Counted from the first letter of the stretch, positions 1-13,700 are shown. The stretch: DNA of 64,000 nucleotides from Cephalopachus bancanus (GCA_027257055.1 JAPVLO010000123.1:2914001-2978000), one strand, 5' to 3'. The notes: generated by a model not told the origin, from the letters alone. A program made the numbers and translations.

Positions 1-160
1 CCAGTATCCCAGAAGCTTCTTCATGCTTCTTTCCAGTTACTCTCATCTCCCAAGAGTAACTGCTGTCCTGACATCTAACACCAGCAATCAATTTTTACAC
101 CTTAAATAAGTGAAATAATATAGTATTCATTATTTGGTATCTCGTTTTTTAAATTTTTAA
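1..160 (-). mobile_element. Old L1 (L1M-type) 3' fragment
   Basis: The stretch resembles the antisense 3' UTR of old mammalian L1 families (a remembered pattern of AGAAGCTTCTTCATGC-like and 'ctgacatctaacacca' text). It is cut by the window edge. Confidence 0.45.
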
Positions 161-164
161 TATT

Positions 165-3120
165 TTTAAGATTGTGATAAAAATACACATAACATTAAAC
201 TTATCATCTCAATCATTTTAAAAGTATAATTCAGTGGCATTAAGTATATTTGCATTGTTGTACAACCATTACCTCCTTCCATCTTCAGAACCTTTTTCAT
301 CTTGCAAAACTGAAACTGTACCCATTAAATAACAACTCCTGTTCTCCCTTGCCCCCACCTCTGGCAACCACCATTCTACTTTCTGTCTCTATGTACCCTG
401 TATAAGTGGAATCATACAGTATTTGTCTTTTTATGACTGGTTTATTTATTTCACTTAGCATAATGTCTTCAAAATCCACACATGTTGCAGCATGTGTCAG
501 AATTTCCTTGTCTAAAGATGAGTAATATTGTTTTGCATAAAAATACCACATTTTGTTTTTACATTCATCTGCTGGTAGATGCTTAAGTTGCTTCCCCTCT
601 TTTGCTAATGTGAATAATACTGCTATGATCATGGGTTTACAGAGATTTGTTTGAGTCCCTGCTTTCAATTCTTTTGGGTATATACCCAGAAGCAGAATTG
701 CTAGATCATATAATTCTATTTTTTACCTTTTTGAGGAACCGTCATACTGTTTTCCACATTAACTGTATCATTTTATAGTCCCATCAGCAGTACGCAAGTG
801 CTCCAATTACTTTATATTCTTGTCAACACTTGTTATGTCCTGCTGTTTGTTTTTTTTTTATAATAGCCATCCTAATGTGTGAAGTAGTATCTCATTGTAG
901 TTTTGATTTGCATTTCCCTAATGATTAGTGATGCTGAAAATCATTTCATGTGCTTACTACCCATTTATGTATCTTCTTTGGAGAAATGTCTATTGAAGTC
1001 CTTTGACCATTTTTCAATCAGGTTGGTTTTTGTTGTTGTTGAGTTGTATGAGTTCTTTAAATAGTCTGAATACTAATCCCCTAGCAGTTATATAACCTCT
1101 AAATATTATTTTTCATTTTGTGAGTTCCCTTTCCACTCAGCTGTTAGTATCCTTTGATGCACACAAATTTTACATTTTGACGTAGCTCTATTTATTTATT
1201 TTTCTTTTGTTGCTTGTGCTTTTGGTGTCATATCCATGAAATCATAGAGAAATCCAGTGTCATGAGGTTTTCCCCTATGTTTTCATCTAAGAGTTCTAAT
1301 GTTTAGGTCTTTGATTCATTTTGAGTTAATTTTTGTATATGGTGTCAGGTAAGGGCCCAACTTCATTCTTTTTTATGTGGATACCCTGTTTTCCCATCAC
1401 CATTTGTTGAAAAGGTTGTCCTTTTCCTGTAATTAAATGAGAAATTTAATTTAATTTAATTAATTGGCAGCCTTGCAAAAAATCATTTAACTGTATATAT
1501 GAAGGTTTATTTCTGAGCTCTCCATTCTATTCAATTGATTTATATGGCTGCCTTTATGTCAGTATAGAACTGTTTCGATTACTCTAGATTTGCAGTAAGT
1601 TTTGAAATGAGGAAACATGAGAACGCCAAATTAGTTTTTATTTTTAAAGACTGTACTGGCTATTCAGGATCCCTCAAGATTTCATACGAATTTTATGATG
1701 GGTTTTTCTGGTTTTTTTAAAGAAACATTGTTGGGATTTTGATATGAATTATTTTAAAACTGTAGATCAATTTGGGTAGTACTAAGATCTTAACAATATT
1801 AAGTCTTTTAATCCATAAACAAGGGATGTCTTTCCACTTATTTATCTTTTCTCTAATTTTTTTAGTAGTGCTTCATAGTTTTCAGTGTATACAACTTTAG
1901 CTTTCTTCACTAAGCTTATTCCTAAGTATTTTATTCTCTTTCAAGCCATTATAATGGAATTACTTTCTCAATTTCCTTTTCAGATTGTTCATTGTTACTG
2001 TATAAAAAGGCAACTGACTTTTGTATATTGACTTTCAGTCTTTAACCATTGAGTATAATGTATCTGTGGGCTTTTCAGACATGGTGCTTATTATGTTGGG
2101 GGAACTTTCCTTATATCTCTATCTGTTGAGTATTTTTATCATAAAAGAATACTTAATTTTCTCAAATTATTTTTCAGTATCCCAACTGAGATGACCATGG
2201 GATTTTTCTTCTCCTTCTTTGGGAATGTCATTGATCAATCCATTGATTGATTTTCATATGTCAAACCATCCTTGCATTCCAGGAATAAATCACCCTTGAT
2301 CATGTTGTATAATCATTTTAATGTGCTGTAGAATTCTGTTGGCCAGTATTTTCTTGAGAATTTTTAAATCAATATTCATATGGTATATTGGTCAGTACTT
2401 TTGTTATCTTTTTTTTTTTTTTTAGTTGGGAATCTCACTCTTGTCACCCAGGCTGGAGTGCAGTGGCCCACTTAATGCCACTGCAGCCTTGACCTACTGG
2501 GCTTAGGTGATCCTTCCATTTCAGTCTTCCAATCAGCTGGAACACCAATGCACACCACCACACCCAGCTAGTTGTTTTTGTGATTTATTGTAGAGACGAG
2601 GTCTTATCAAATTGCCCAGGCTTATCTCAAACCCCCAGGCTCAGGCCATCCTCTTGCCTCGGCCTCCTAGAGTGCAGAAATTACAGGCTGAGCCACTGTG
2701 CCTGACCTGTTACAATATCTTTATCTGACTTTGGCCTCATAGAATGAGTTAGAAAGTATTACCTCCTCTTTAATTTTCAGGAAGAGTTTGAGAAGAACTG
2801 ATGTTAATTCTTCTTTAAACGTTTGGTAGAATTCACCAGTGAAGCCAACTGGTTCTGGGTTTTCTTTTTTGGGAGGTTTTGATTAGTGATTCAATGTCTT
2901 TATTAGTTATAGCTCTGTTTGGATGTTGATGTTCTATTTCTTCATATTTCAGTCTTGGTAGGTTGTGTTTTCCTAGGAATTTGACCATTTTGTCTGTTAT
3001 TCAATTTGTTGGCATGTAGTTGTTCACAGTCCTCAATTATAATCCTCTTACTTCTGTAAAATTGGTAGCAGTGTTTCCTCTTTCATTTCTGATTTTGTGT
3101 GTCTGGTTTTTTCTACCTCA
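165..3120 (-). mobile_element. L1M-type LINE, 3' UTR and ORF2 remnant
   Basis: Reads as antisense L1: an L1M 3' UTR, then the diagnostic 'gggtatatacccagaag' segment near 675-695, then ORF2 antisense text through the RT region ('tttggcctcatagaatgag' near 2730). Many stops and indels mean no ORF2 survives. It is interrupted by an Alu at about 2408-2709. Confidence 0.85.
2408..2709 (-). mobile_element. Alu (old, diverged) inside L1M
   Basis: Poly-T at 2408-2424 followed by a full antisense Alu dimer ending 'gagccactgtgcctgacc'. L1 ORF2 sequence resumes directly after it. Confidence 0.9.
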
Positions 3121-4860
3121 ACATTACATTTGTGAGATTTCATTTTATATTTTCAATAAGCATCTTCAGAAGTCTGTAACAGGTGGTCCCAGATGATATT
3201 TTTGAGAAAACCTAGCTTTGTAACTAGGTAGAGGCAGAGTACAAGTCCTCCAGAGGTTCTTGAAAGTTCTTTTGGTCAACTCAGGGAAAGGTGAACAGGA
3301 CTTAATGGCCAAATCATTACATTGCTTAGCATTTGGGATCTCAATTTCAAATCTGCAAAATAATTATAACAGTATCTTCCTTGTTTACTTCAAATGAGTC
3401 AATCTGATTTATTATATAACAGAACTTAGGCTCAGTGCTTAGGATATAAATGTGAATATAACAGAATTGCTGTACTCAAGAATCAAACAGACGCACAAAA
3501 AATTGTTTGAAATTATAATCTGAAGTCTATGTTCATATTTTTAATATTAATACTAATCTATTATATTTGTATATAATATGCTTTGGTATGTATGTTTTAT
3601 ATATTTCCTCTGAAAAATACAAAGGTATTCCAGATAAAGAAAGAAAAAAAGAAGTTACGCTACTTAATCAAGGTCATGCAGTTAATACATTGTAATATAT
3701 TATCCTACCAGTAAGGGTGCCCAAAAGGGGAACAATGAATTCTGTTGAGGCAAAGAAAAGGAGAATATTTATCTATAGGAGAAATAATATAGGCCTGACT
3801 ACAGGCTGAGTTAGAGTTCTTCAAAAAGGTAAGGGCTATAAAAAGACAGTTTAGTAAAAACACAGAGGAGCTGAAGGATATGCAGTATTCAAGAGATGGT
3901 GAATAGTATAATGTGATGAGAATCTATTGCTGGCAGTGATGGTAGATAAAGGGAAATCGATAAGATAGAATCTGATTGGAAAGGGCTTTGAACTGCCATG
4001 TGACAGTCTATCTCACAGGTTATTATAGAAGCTACTGACAGCTCACATATAAAATCAAAAGGAGATTAGATATGAAATTACTCTAGCAACTGTACAATAT
4101 ATAGAAATATAGAATTCAACTACATAGAATTGAATAATGATTATTCTAGTTATTATTAGGGAGAGAATAGTAGCTAGGGCACATTGCTCTGCGTAGGACA
4201 TGGAAGCAATGTCCTGTCTTCTACTCTATCCAATAGTTTATGTAAAACTCTCCAGTGACTGGTTGTATTTTTGATAGGCATGATGAAATGGCCTCTGTGA
4301 GCACCAAAGGCCAAATGCTCCCCTTAACCACACAGAGAAAGTACTACAGAAGAACTGTCTTCCTTTTTGGGAATCACAAGGGGCCATCTGGCTTTGGACA
4401 GATTTAAACCCATTCATATAAGCTTCTCTCAGAGGAAATTACATGGACTTTGTTTTTATAATATTGCAAATTAACTTGATAGCATCCACTCTCATATGAA
4501 ATCTGCCACCTTATGTCCATCTGAAGTGTGTGTGTATGTGTTTGCTGCAGTTTAAATATAATTCCTCTTTTTTTGTGAAAATAGAGGGTATTTTGGCTAA
4601 CAGTTTCTCATAAGCCATCATATAATCAAAAACTGTTATTAGATTAACAAGCTTTTTTCCTTCTCTGGATGATTTAATCCCCTATGGCTATTTATTAGAA
4701 CATTAACAGCAACCTTAGTTACTGTCTGCGGGGCCTCTACTGTCCAGATATGGGAAAAAAGAGTAGTAGGGAAGGAAGCCACATTTGATGGAAAATTTAA
4801 CCCCAGTTTGGGGAGAAGAGTTATTAAACTTAAAAAATACATAATGACACACAAATGTTA
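3121..4860. other. Intronic or intergenic sequence without recognised feature
   Basis: AT-rich unique-looking DNA. I see no exon of LPCAT2, no conserved reading frame and no repeat I can name. Confidence 0.5.
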
Positions 4861-5350
4861 TTAGCAATATTATTCATAATAGTCTAAAAGTAGAAATAAC
4901 CTAAATACCCACCAATTAGTGAATAGATAAATAAAATATGATGCATCATATGAAGGAATACTGTTCAGAAATAAAATGAAATGAATTACTGATACATACT
5001 ACAGCATGGATAAACCTTAAAATATTATGCTAAGTGTTTTAAAAAGCCAGGAATAAGAGACTATATATTCTATTATTCCATTTATATGAAATGTCTAGAA
5101 AGGCAAATCTATAGAGACAGAAAGTAGATTGGTGGCTTCCTAGGGCTAGGGGATAAATAGTTAACAGGATTTACCAGTTAATAACACGAGGAATCATACT
5201 GGGGTAATAGAAATGTTTTAAAACAAGATTAATGGTGATGACTGCACAACTTGGCAAATTTACCAAGAAATAAAATCACTGAATTGTATACTTGAAATGG
5301 GTGAATTACATGATATGCAAAATATGCCTCAAAAAAGTTAAAAAAAAAAG
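4861..5350 (+). mobile_element. Old L1 3' end fragment
   Basis: Sense L1M 3' text ('ctaaatacccaccaattag', 'gaatactgttcagaaata', 'cagaaagtagattggtggc') ending in a short A-rich tail at 5331-5350. Confidence 0.75.
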
Positions 5351-5384
5351 TTAACAGTGACAGTTTATAGTAAAAAGAATACTG

Positions 5385-5530
5385 AATTAGGAATTCTAGT
5401 CCCAGTCCTGCAATTAACCTGTGTGACCTTGAGCATGTCACTTCCTCTCTTGAGTTGTTTTCTGCTAAGTGAAGAAGATGGGTAATTTGCTGCCAAAGAT
5501 TCTTTTAGAGCTACAATTCTCTGAGTCTAG
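5385..5530 (+). repeat. MIR fragment
   Basis: Contains the MIR core order: 'ctagtcccagtcctgc', 'gtgaccttgagcatgtcact', then the diverged tail. Confidence 0.6.
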
Positions 5531-5567
5531 ATTTTCATGAACCATGAAAAAGTGACAACAGCATTAT

Positions 5568-5645
5568 TCTTTTTTTTTTGAAAGCAGTACTTATTGAGAG
5601 AACAGAAAAGCTCCCTCAATGGGAGGGGACCCGAAGGGGTTGTCT
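5568..5645 (-). repeat. Possible retroviral R/U5-like 3' end with A-tail
   Basis: On the minus strand, a CCTTCGGGTCCCCTCCC block and a GGGAGCTTTTCTGTTCTC block precede a CAATAAG near-match to a polyadenylation signal, and about 20 nt later a run of As. The pattern resembles the polyadenylation region of gammaretrovirus-like LTR transcripts (HERV-W/H type) copied with its tail. It is short, and a cellular-mRNA 3' end remains possible. Confidence 0.3.
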
Positions 5646-5959
5646 GCATTATTCTTATACTGAGTTTAGTTTCCTTTTGCTGCCTAAGACTTTGTATGCT
5701 ATACGTTAATTAATTTAATCTTTCTGTAGCTTGGGTCTGGTTCCACAACTTTTAAAGACATGCCTATTTCTCCTTATCTCCACTTTGAAATATTGTCTGC
5801 TTTTCAAAAGTATTTCTGATCACAACCTATCACGTATATTGGTCTTCCAAACAGAATTTCAAGGGGGACTGAACCTAGTCTAGAAAAACACAGAAAAACT
5901 CACAACTCCCATGTTGTATGAAGTCTTTCTGTCAAGTGGGGCTTTCACCTAACAGCAAC

Positions 5960-6480
5960 ATGATCTAGACCAGACTTTCTTAATTTGTTGATAAGAATGT
6001 CATTATTTGGGCCGGGCACAATGACTCATGCCTGTAATCCCAGCCCTTTGGGAGGTAGAGACGAGAGGCTTGTCTGAACCCTGGGGTTTGAGAGCTGCCT
6101 GGGCAACTTGGTGAGACCTCGTCTCTACAATAAAAAAAAAAAATTAGCTGGACGTGGTGGCGCACTTTCATAGTTCTAGCTACTTGGAAGGCTGAGGCGG
6201 AAGGGTTGCCTGAGCCCGGCAGATTGAGGCTGCAGTGGTTGTGAGCGTGCCACTGCACTCCAACTTGGGTGACAGGGTGAGACTCCAACTCAAAAAATAA
6301 AAATAAAAAAGAATGTCATATTGGATGAAATCAAAAGCTTTTCTAGAATCCATATAGATACAACCTATTTTTTTCCTTATCATCTGGGATTGTCACACTG
6401 TCATAGAGGGAAATTAAATTGGTCTGACACAATTGCTTTTTACAAAGCCCTGTTCTTTACTTTCTTATACTCTTGAAGGA
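5960..6480 (-). mobile_element. CR1/L3-type LINE fragment
   Basis: The minus strand encodes IYMDSRKAFDFI (about 6330-6370). This matches the (L/M)D-x-x-KAFD reverse-transcriptase motif typical of CR1/L3/L2 LINEs. The fragment is split by the Alu at 6009-6309. Confidence 0.5.
6004..6309 (+). mobile_element. Alu with target duplication
   Basis: Complete Alu dimer beginning 'gggccgggcaca', with an A-rich tail. It is flanked by the 11-bp duplication AAGAATGTCAT at 5993-6003 and 6310-6320. It keeps the longer linker 'gggcaacttggtgagacc'. Confidence 0.93.
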
Positions 6481-9250
6481 AGCCAGTAATTACTCACTTG
6501 CTCTAGTTTAAAAAGTTAAGTTTTAATTGTTACAGTCTCCTTTCTGCTTCTTCTATGCATGTCTCAAATATAATTGCACTGAGATGCCAATATTAATGCA
6601 CATAAGTCTTATGCCTAAATTGATATTTCTAGCTTAAGTACACTCAGAGGAAATACTATGATGGAATAAACGGGGGAGCTAAGTCAACCTAAGAATTTAA
6701 GAGGAAAATGCTTATACAGGTAGGACTACCAAACATTCACAACAACTTATTTAACTGAATAGAAAAATGTATCCATCCCACCCAAAAAGTTATAGCTTTT
6801 TCCTACAAATTAAAGCATATAAGTTGTAAAGCGGATTTTGTATAGCAAACACTGATTAATTGGGATTAGAATCAAAATGAGTTATTTTCACATGAACTCT
6901 GAAATACTACATTACATAACCTGAACTGGAAATGTAAAGACATAAGATTTTACTTTTTATTTCCAATCATTTAAGCTACTCAAGTGCCCTGTCCTAACTC
7001 AGCATGAGCAGAAACCCTGCACACTATAGCACTCTACCTTTTCTAACAGGAAGGAGCAAGCAAGGATGCTTGTTATTACTGACACTCAAGATTTAACACT
7101 TGGACTAATACCAAGAACAGGCAGACAGGAAAAACTTGAGATAAAGAAACCCATTTATTCCACATAATGTGAAACAGTAATGAAAGATCTACAGAAGTTT
7201 ACAATAAGAAGGCTGGATTGCCAGAGTGCTAAAGCATACATACACAAACTATTCCTATCTAATATTTAAACAAAGTGCATAGTAATGCCAGAAGAACTGA
7301 GTACTATCTAGAAGGAGGAAATGGAAAAAAATTATAACTATTAATTTATTTTTAAAGAATGAAAATCATAGCTATTTAACTTTTTCTAGGTAATGATCTA
7401 TTATGCACATATTTACATGATATTTCATATTTCATTGAAATGGTGCTGGTAAAAAGAATGAGTCCATGCCAGATTACAGCTGAGAATTAGAAATCAATTC
7501 TCTCATTCTTTTCTTCTCATTTGTGAAGATGAATGACACACCACTACTTAGAACTGTGGGAGGATATTAACAAGAGGTAGACAGATTAATCAAGAATAAT
7601 GACTCACAGTGATCTCTTTAAATCATATGTGGGGTATCCCACAAATTAACAATGATCGCTATAAGCACTGATTGCAATCCTTCAACCCAGTTCTTAAACA
7701 GACCGGCATGCTTTGTTTTCATCGGCTTAGGAAACACAGTAGGAATCAGTGAACTACAGCTGGTGGGTCAAATCCAATCTGGCATATGTCTTATAAATAC
7801 ATAAATAAATAAATAATAAAGGACACATCCACGCTCATTCATCTACATATTTTCAATTGCGCTTTTGCACTTCAATGGCAGAGATGAATAGTTGCAACAG
7901 GGACCATATGGCTCAAAATTAAAAAAAATCTTCTATCTGGCGTTTTACAGAAAAGGTTTGCTGTCTGAAATATAGCTTTGCTACCAGTTGAGTATAGTAA
8001 TAGTGTCATTAAAACATCAAGATGAATCTATCTTGAGATGTAGTGTGGAAGAGCTATGACTTGCTAGTGGTAAAAGTTAAGAGACAGATAACATGGTATA
8101 TTGGCAAGCTTGCAACAAAATTACATGCTTATGGAAATATGCAAAACTGCTTTATAGGTTCATAAGATACTGATCACAATAACTGCTCAATAACACAGTG
8201 ATGAAGGATAATTAACAATGATGCTGCTATGGACATTATAAGACATTACTATAAATGTAAAAATGACAATATTATAATTATTTCTGATTTGGCTAGTGAA
8301 ACTTCTTAATTTTGTTGTGTCTTTAAATACTTTCAAGTGTGCTGGCATAAAATCTAGTATTTAATCTAAAATATGAATATAAAAATATTGAGAAGTCACC
8401 GTCTTAAATCACTGTTTCAGCCCCCAACTCTAACTCATCTGTACATTGACTAATCTTGTATTAACCTCTGTGATGAGTACACATTCATGAAAATAGAGGA
8501 GCTAAACTGAACCAAAAGATGAAAAGGGTCTTTTTGTTTTCCCTTTCAAGATACGAGACCTTTCCAAAGGAAATTATTCCAAACTAGTGAACTATGCCAT
8601 GCTTTGGATCATGAATTCCACGTTTCTGTTGGGCATTCAAACTGCCTGCCGTCAAATATCTGAGAATCCAAAGAACATGTTCGAAGGAGCTAATAGACAG
8701 CATATTTTTCTATGACAAGTTGAAACAAAAACCAATACGAAGTTTTTGTAGAGTAGCCAAGATGGTAGGTGGAGAGAAAAAGTAAAGGAATGGTGGAGAG
8801 ATATTCAAGTCTCCTCTTCATCCCCAAAATTCCAACCACAACTGCATTGGAATTGAGGAAAGATGAGAAAGAAGAAAGGGGAGAAAGAGAATAAAGTGGA
8901 AAGGGAATCTGGGAGTGGCTTACAGGAGCATTTTGTACTGTAGGAATTTATAGTTGCGGAAAGAGCTACAGGAACACCTCACCCTTTCTCTTTCCCGCCC
9001 TTCCTCTCCTATCCCTCCCTATCCTCCAGCAAGCATTGCGATTAGAAAGATAAGCTACTCTGAGAGAAACAAACTATGGAGCTGCTGGACTTCCTTGCTT
9101 TCCCGTCAGATATTCCAGGGCAACATCACTTACAGAGACTGAGAAAACAAGCCTAGCATGGAAGTGGGTATGTGCACAAGGTGTGGCAGCAATTGCACAA
9201 TTCAGCTTCTCATAACAAAGTAAATCTTCACAGGCGCAGACATGCAGGTG
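6481..9250. other. No recognised feature
   Basis: Unique-looking AT-rich sequence. I specifically looked for the missing LPCAT2 EF-hand exons and did not see them. A small (AAAT)n-like run lies at 7797-7815. Confidence 0.5.
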
Positions 9251-9260
9251 TATTAAAACA

Positions 9261-9261
9261 A

Positions 9262-9325
<64 letters not shown>
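9261..9325. repeat. (GA)n microsatellite
   Basis: About 65 nt of nearly pure GA dinucleotide. It generates low-complexity Arg/Glu or Leu/Ser frames on both strands that are not genes. Confidence 0.97.
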
Positions 9326-9328
<3 letters not shown>

Positions 9329-10688
9329 GAGACAGGGAGAGAAATGAAAAAAGAAAAAAGGAAGAAAAGAAAGGTCAAATACATTATTCATTAATTTTCA
9401 GACTATTTTCTCTGTCTTCTAGTATGTTGGAGATCAAATGAAAAGAGCTTTAAAGACCGGTTATGGTTCATATCCAAACCCAAGTCACACCATACAAAGA
9501 AGTAAAATAAACCTCACAATTATAAAATGATATGTGAGCCTACTGAGGCAGTCCATGCAGAAATGCGAATGACCAAATAGGCCACAAAGGCTCACCAATC
9601 TCCTAACTGCCTGGGGTCAGTTGTCTTCTCTAGTTCTGAGTTAGTCAATCTGGTTAACTGACAGTTATTTTAATCCTTGGTTTACACTCCCTTCCCTACT
9701 CCCAAATCTTCTTATATTTAACAGTGCAATAGAAACAATGAGGCTGTTGGCAGGCATCATCAATCATCAAAAGATAGAATTGATGTCATAGCAATTTTGT
9801 AATTGCTAGCTATGACAGTTTGACACTTGAAGGACAGAGCAACCTCTACAGATATTATTTTTAATTTTGAGAAAAATCCTGGTGAGCACAATGTTTAAGA
9901 TGTGCTATAAACTTCCTCCTTTGTCTCTATGGAGCTGTCCCTCCCCATTTCCCTATTCTCTGTCCTTGTTTGTAAGTTCCTGTCATATTCCTTCCTGTCA
10001 CCAGTTTCACATATATACAGAAGTTTTATTTAAAATTAATTGCATTGTTTCTGGAGCCATAGTGGAAGATACTATATAAATCTCACAAAAAGATTAGTAA
10101 TCATACAAGTAAAAAGATACCTCTTATTTCCTAACTTTCATAATTTCATCCAATAATTTATTTCTCCCTTCCCCTAAATCTTCATTATGCTGCAATCATT
10201 CATTATTGTTTCTTAGATGAGAACAGATTATTTGTTTGTTGCAAGTAAGCCCAGAAGAGAAGCCCAGGCACTACATGTAGAGGAAGGTTGCTTAGCAGCA
10301 TCATGTTAAAGAATAGTTGATCTATAAGATCACAGGGTAAGTCATTAGGAACACTAGTGTGCTCTGGGAAAAAAGCCCTGCTCTAGTTTCTGTCATCAAG
10401 TCATGTCTTCTTTGCAAACTATCTTTTCCAATGGTTAATATAAATGGTATAAACCAAGATGGAATAAGCCCAGTTTAGACTATCATTCTCAATTATAACT
10501 AGAAATCTGAACAAAATACAAAAAGCTTCTACCTTTGGGCAAAATACTATAGCAAGATAATTAATTGGTGAGGAAAGTCAAAATTTGAAAAACAACCAGT
10601 AAAGCTGTGAAACCATGGAGGCCATTTAAAGTAAAACATCTTTAAGATGTTGAAAGAAAAGAAGTCAACTAGAATTATACCATATAAA
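9326..10688. other. No recognised feature
   Basis: Intron-like sequence with no supported gene or repeat. Confidence 0.5.
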
Positions 10689-13062
10689 CAGGCACACATC
10701 ACTTTGTTGCACTTTGCTTTATTGCACTTCACAGACTATGCATTTGTGGTTTTAGTTTTTCTTTTCTTTTTTTACAAATTGAAGATTTGTGGCAATCCTG
10801 CATTGGGCAAGTCTACCAGTACCATTTTTCCAACACCATGTACTCACTTTGTGTATCCATGTCACATTTGGTAATAATCATAATATTTCAAAAATTTTCA
10901 TTCTTATTTTATGTTATGATGATCTGTGATCTTTGATGTTACTATTATAATTGATTCAGAGTGACACAAACTGTTTCCAGATAAGGCAGCAAAAAATTCA
11001 TAAATGTTGTAGGTGTTCTGACTGCTTTACTACCTGGCTATTCCCCATCTCTCTCTCTCTACTCTGGTCTCCCTATTCCCTGAGACAAAACAATATTGAA
11101 ATTAGGCCAACTAATAACCATACAATGGACTGTAAGTGTCCAAGTGACAGAAAGTTGTATGTCTCTCACTTTAAATCAAAAACTAGAAATTATTAAGTTT
11201 AGTGAGGAAGACATGCTGAAAGCCAGACAGGCTGGAAGCTAGGCCTGTTGCACCAAACAGCCAAGTTGTGAATACAAAGGAAAAGTTACTGAAGGAAATT
11301 AAAAGTACTACTTCAGTGAACATTTGAAGGATAAGCAAAAAATCCTTACTAATGATATGGAGAACATTTCAGTGGTCTGGATAGAAGACCAAACCAGTCA
11401 CAACATTCCCTTAAGCCAAAAGCCTAATGCAGACCAAGGTCTTAACTCTCTTTAACTTTATGGAGATTGAGAGAGGTAAAGAATCTGTGGAAGAAAAGTT
11501 CAAAGCTAACAAAGATTGGTTCATGAGGTTTACAGAAAGAAGTCACATCCATAATATAAGAGTGCAAGGTAAAGCAGCAAGTACTGATGGAAAAGCTGTA
11601 GCAAGTTAACCAGAAGATCTAACTAAAATAATTCATGAAGGTGCAACACTAAATAACAGATTTTCAATGTAGACAAAACAGTCTTCTATTGGAAAAAGAT
11701 GCTATCTAGGATTTTCATAGATAGAGAGGAGAAGTCAATGCCTGGCTTCAGAGCTTCAAAGGACAGGCTGACCCACTTGTTAGGGCCTAATGGAGCTGGT
11801 GACTTTAAGCCAAAGATCATCTGCCATTATGAAAATCCTAGGACTCTTAAGTATTATGCTAAATCTATTCTGCCTGTGCTCTATAAATGGAACAGGAAAG
11901 CCTGGATGACAGCAATCGGTTTATAGCGTGGCTTATTGAATATTTTAAACCCACTGTTGAGACTACTACTTAGAAAAAAAGATTCCTTTCAAAATATTAT
12001 TGTTCATTGACAATGCACCTAGTCATCCAAGAGCTCTGATAGAGACATAGAAAGATATGTTGTTTTCATGCCTGTTAACACAACATTCATTCTATAGCCC
12101 ATAGATTAAGGAGTAATTTTGATTTTCGAGTTTTATTAAGAAATACATTTCATAAGGCTATAGCTGCCATAAATAGTGATTCCTCTGATAGATCTGAATA
12201 AAGTAAATTGAAAACCTTCTGAAAAGGATTCACCATTCTAAATGCCATTAAGAACATTCATGATTCATGGGAAAAGGTCAAAATATCAACATTGACAGGA
12301 GTTGAGAAGAAGTTGATTACAATCCTTATGAATAATTTTGAGGGGCTCAAGACCTCAGTGCAGAAAGTGACTGCAGATGTGGTGGAAACAGCAAGTGGAG
12401 CCTGAAGATATGACTGAATTGCTGTAATTTCATGATAAAACTTGAATGGTTGAAGAATTGCTGGATGAGCAAAGAGTGGTTTCTTGAGAAGGAAACTACT
12501 CTTGGTGAAGATGCTCTGAACATTATGGAAATGACAACAAAGGATTTAGAATAATTCATAAACTTAGCTGATAAAGCAGCAGGAGAGCTTGAGAATATCG
12601 ACTCCAGTTTTTAAAAAGTTCAACTGTGGGCAAAATGCTATCAAACAACATCACATGAAACAAAGAAATCTTTTGTGAGAAGAAGAGTCAATCGATGGAG
12701 CAAATTTCATTGTTGTCTTATTTTAAGAAATTGCCACAGCCAGCCCAGCCTTCAGCAATCACCACTCTGGTCAGTCAGCAGCCATCAGCATTGAGGCAAG
12801 ATCCTCTACCAGCAATAAGATTATGACTCATTGAAGGCTCAGATGATGATTAGCACTTTTTATCAACTAAGTATTTTTAAATTAAGGTAAGTACACTTTT
12901 TTAGACATAATGCTATTGTGTACTCAACAGATTACTGTATAGTATAAATACAACTTATATGCCCTGGAATACCAAAAATTCATGAGGCTCACTTTATTTT
13001 TCAATACTTTCTTTATTGCAGTGATCTGGAACCAAACCTGCAATATCTCCAAGGTATGTCAA
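10689..13062 (+). mobile_element. Tigger1 DNA transposon, nearly full length
   Basis: Starts with a CAGGCACACATCACTTTGTT end and runs about 2.37 kb to the matching inverted end '...caatatctccaaggtatgtc'. Landmarks follow the order of the Tigger1 consensus I remember: 5' non-coding region, a transposase start near 11125, and the 3' segment 'aattgccacagccagcccagcc'. Consensus length is about 2.4 kb, so little is missing. The terminal repeats are mutated and no clean TA duplication is visible. Confidence 0.92.
11125..12852 (+). pseudogene. Tigger1 (pogo-family) transposase, decayed
   Basis: Fragments of a pogo-type transposase in order: the N-terminal DNA-binding part (near 11125-11400), SVEEKFKANKDWFMRFTER (about 11478-11540), [16 protein letters not shown] (about 11728-11775), and [15 protein letters not shown] (about 11871-11915). 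'ttgttcattgacaatgca' near 12000 marks the second catalytic Asp region. Stops and frameshifts separate the pieces. This class of transposase has an HTH/CENP-B-like domain followed by a DDE catalytic domain. It is inactive. Confidence 0.88.
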
Positions 13063-13139
13063 CAAAATATCCATACAACAAAAATATCCTTAGGAATAAA
13101 TGTAAAATAAAATATACTCAGATTAAAGAAAATAAAGAG

Positions 13140-13700
13140 ATCCTATTGCTAAGTATTTACCCAAGTGAAATGAAATGAAAATCTACATTTATATAATAAC
13201 TTATTCATAAATGCTTAGATGGCAGCTATATTCATAATTGTTCCCAACTGGACACAAATCAAATGTTCTTCAACTGGGTAACAGATAAACTATGGTCATC
13301 TATTCAATGGAATACTATTCATTAATGAAAGCAAAAAAATTATTGACACATACAACACTGTGGCTAAATCTCAAATGCATTCTGCTCTGCAAAAGAAGCC
13401 AGTTTCAAAGATTATATCCTATATGATAGGATATCATTTATATGGCATCTAGAGAAAGATAAACTGTAGGATGAACGACAGATCAGTGATTTCCAGGATG
13501 TAAAAGGTGGGAAAGGGGCTTTATGACCAATGAATAGCCAGTCAAGGGAATACATATATATATATATATATTGCAACTGTTGTATATCTTAAATGTTGGG
13601 GTGGTTTCATGACTCTGTGCTTTTGTTAGAACTCAAAGAATTTTAACCAAATGAGTGTATTTTACTATCAATTTTATATATTAAAATCCAATTGAAAAAT
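13140..13700 (+). mobile_element. Old L1 3' UTR fragment
   Basis: Sense L1M 3' text: 'tcttcaactgggtaacagat', 'caatggaatactattcat', 'gcatctagagaaagataaac', then an AT-rich end. A short (TA)n lies at 13553-13571. Confidence 0.75.
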
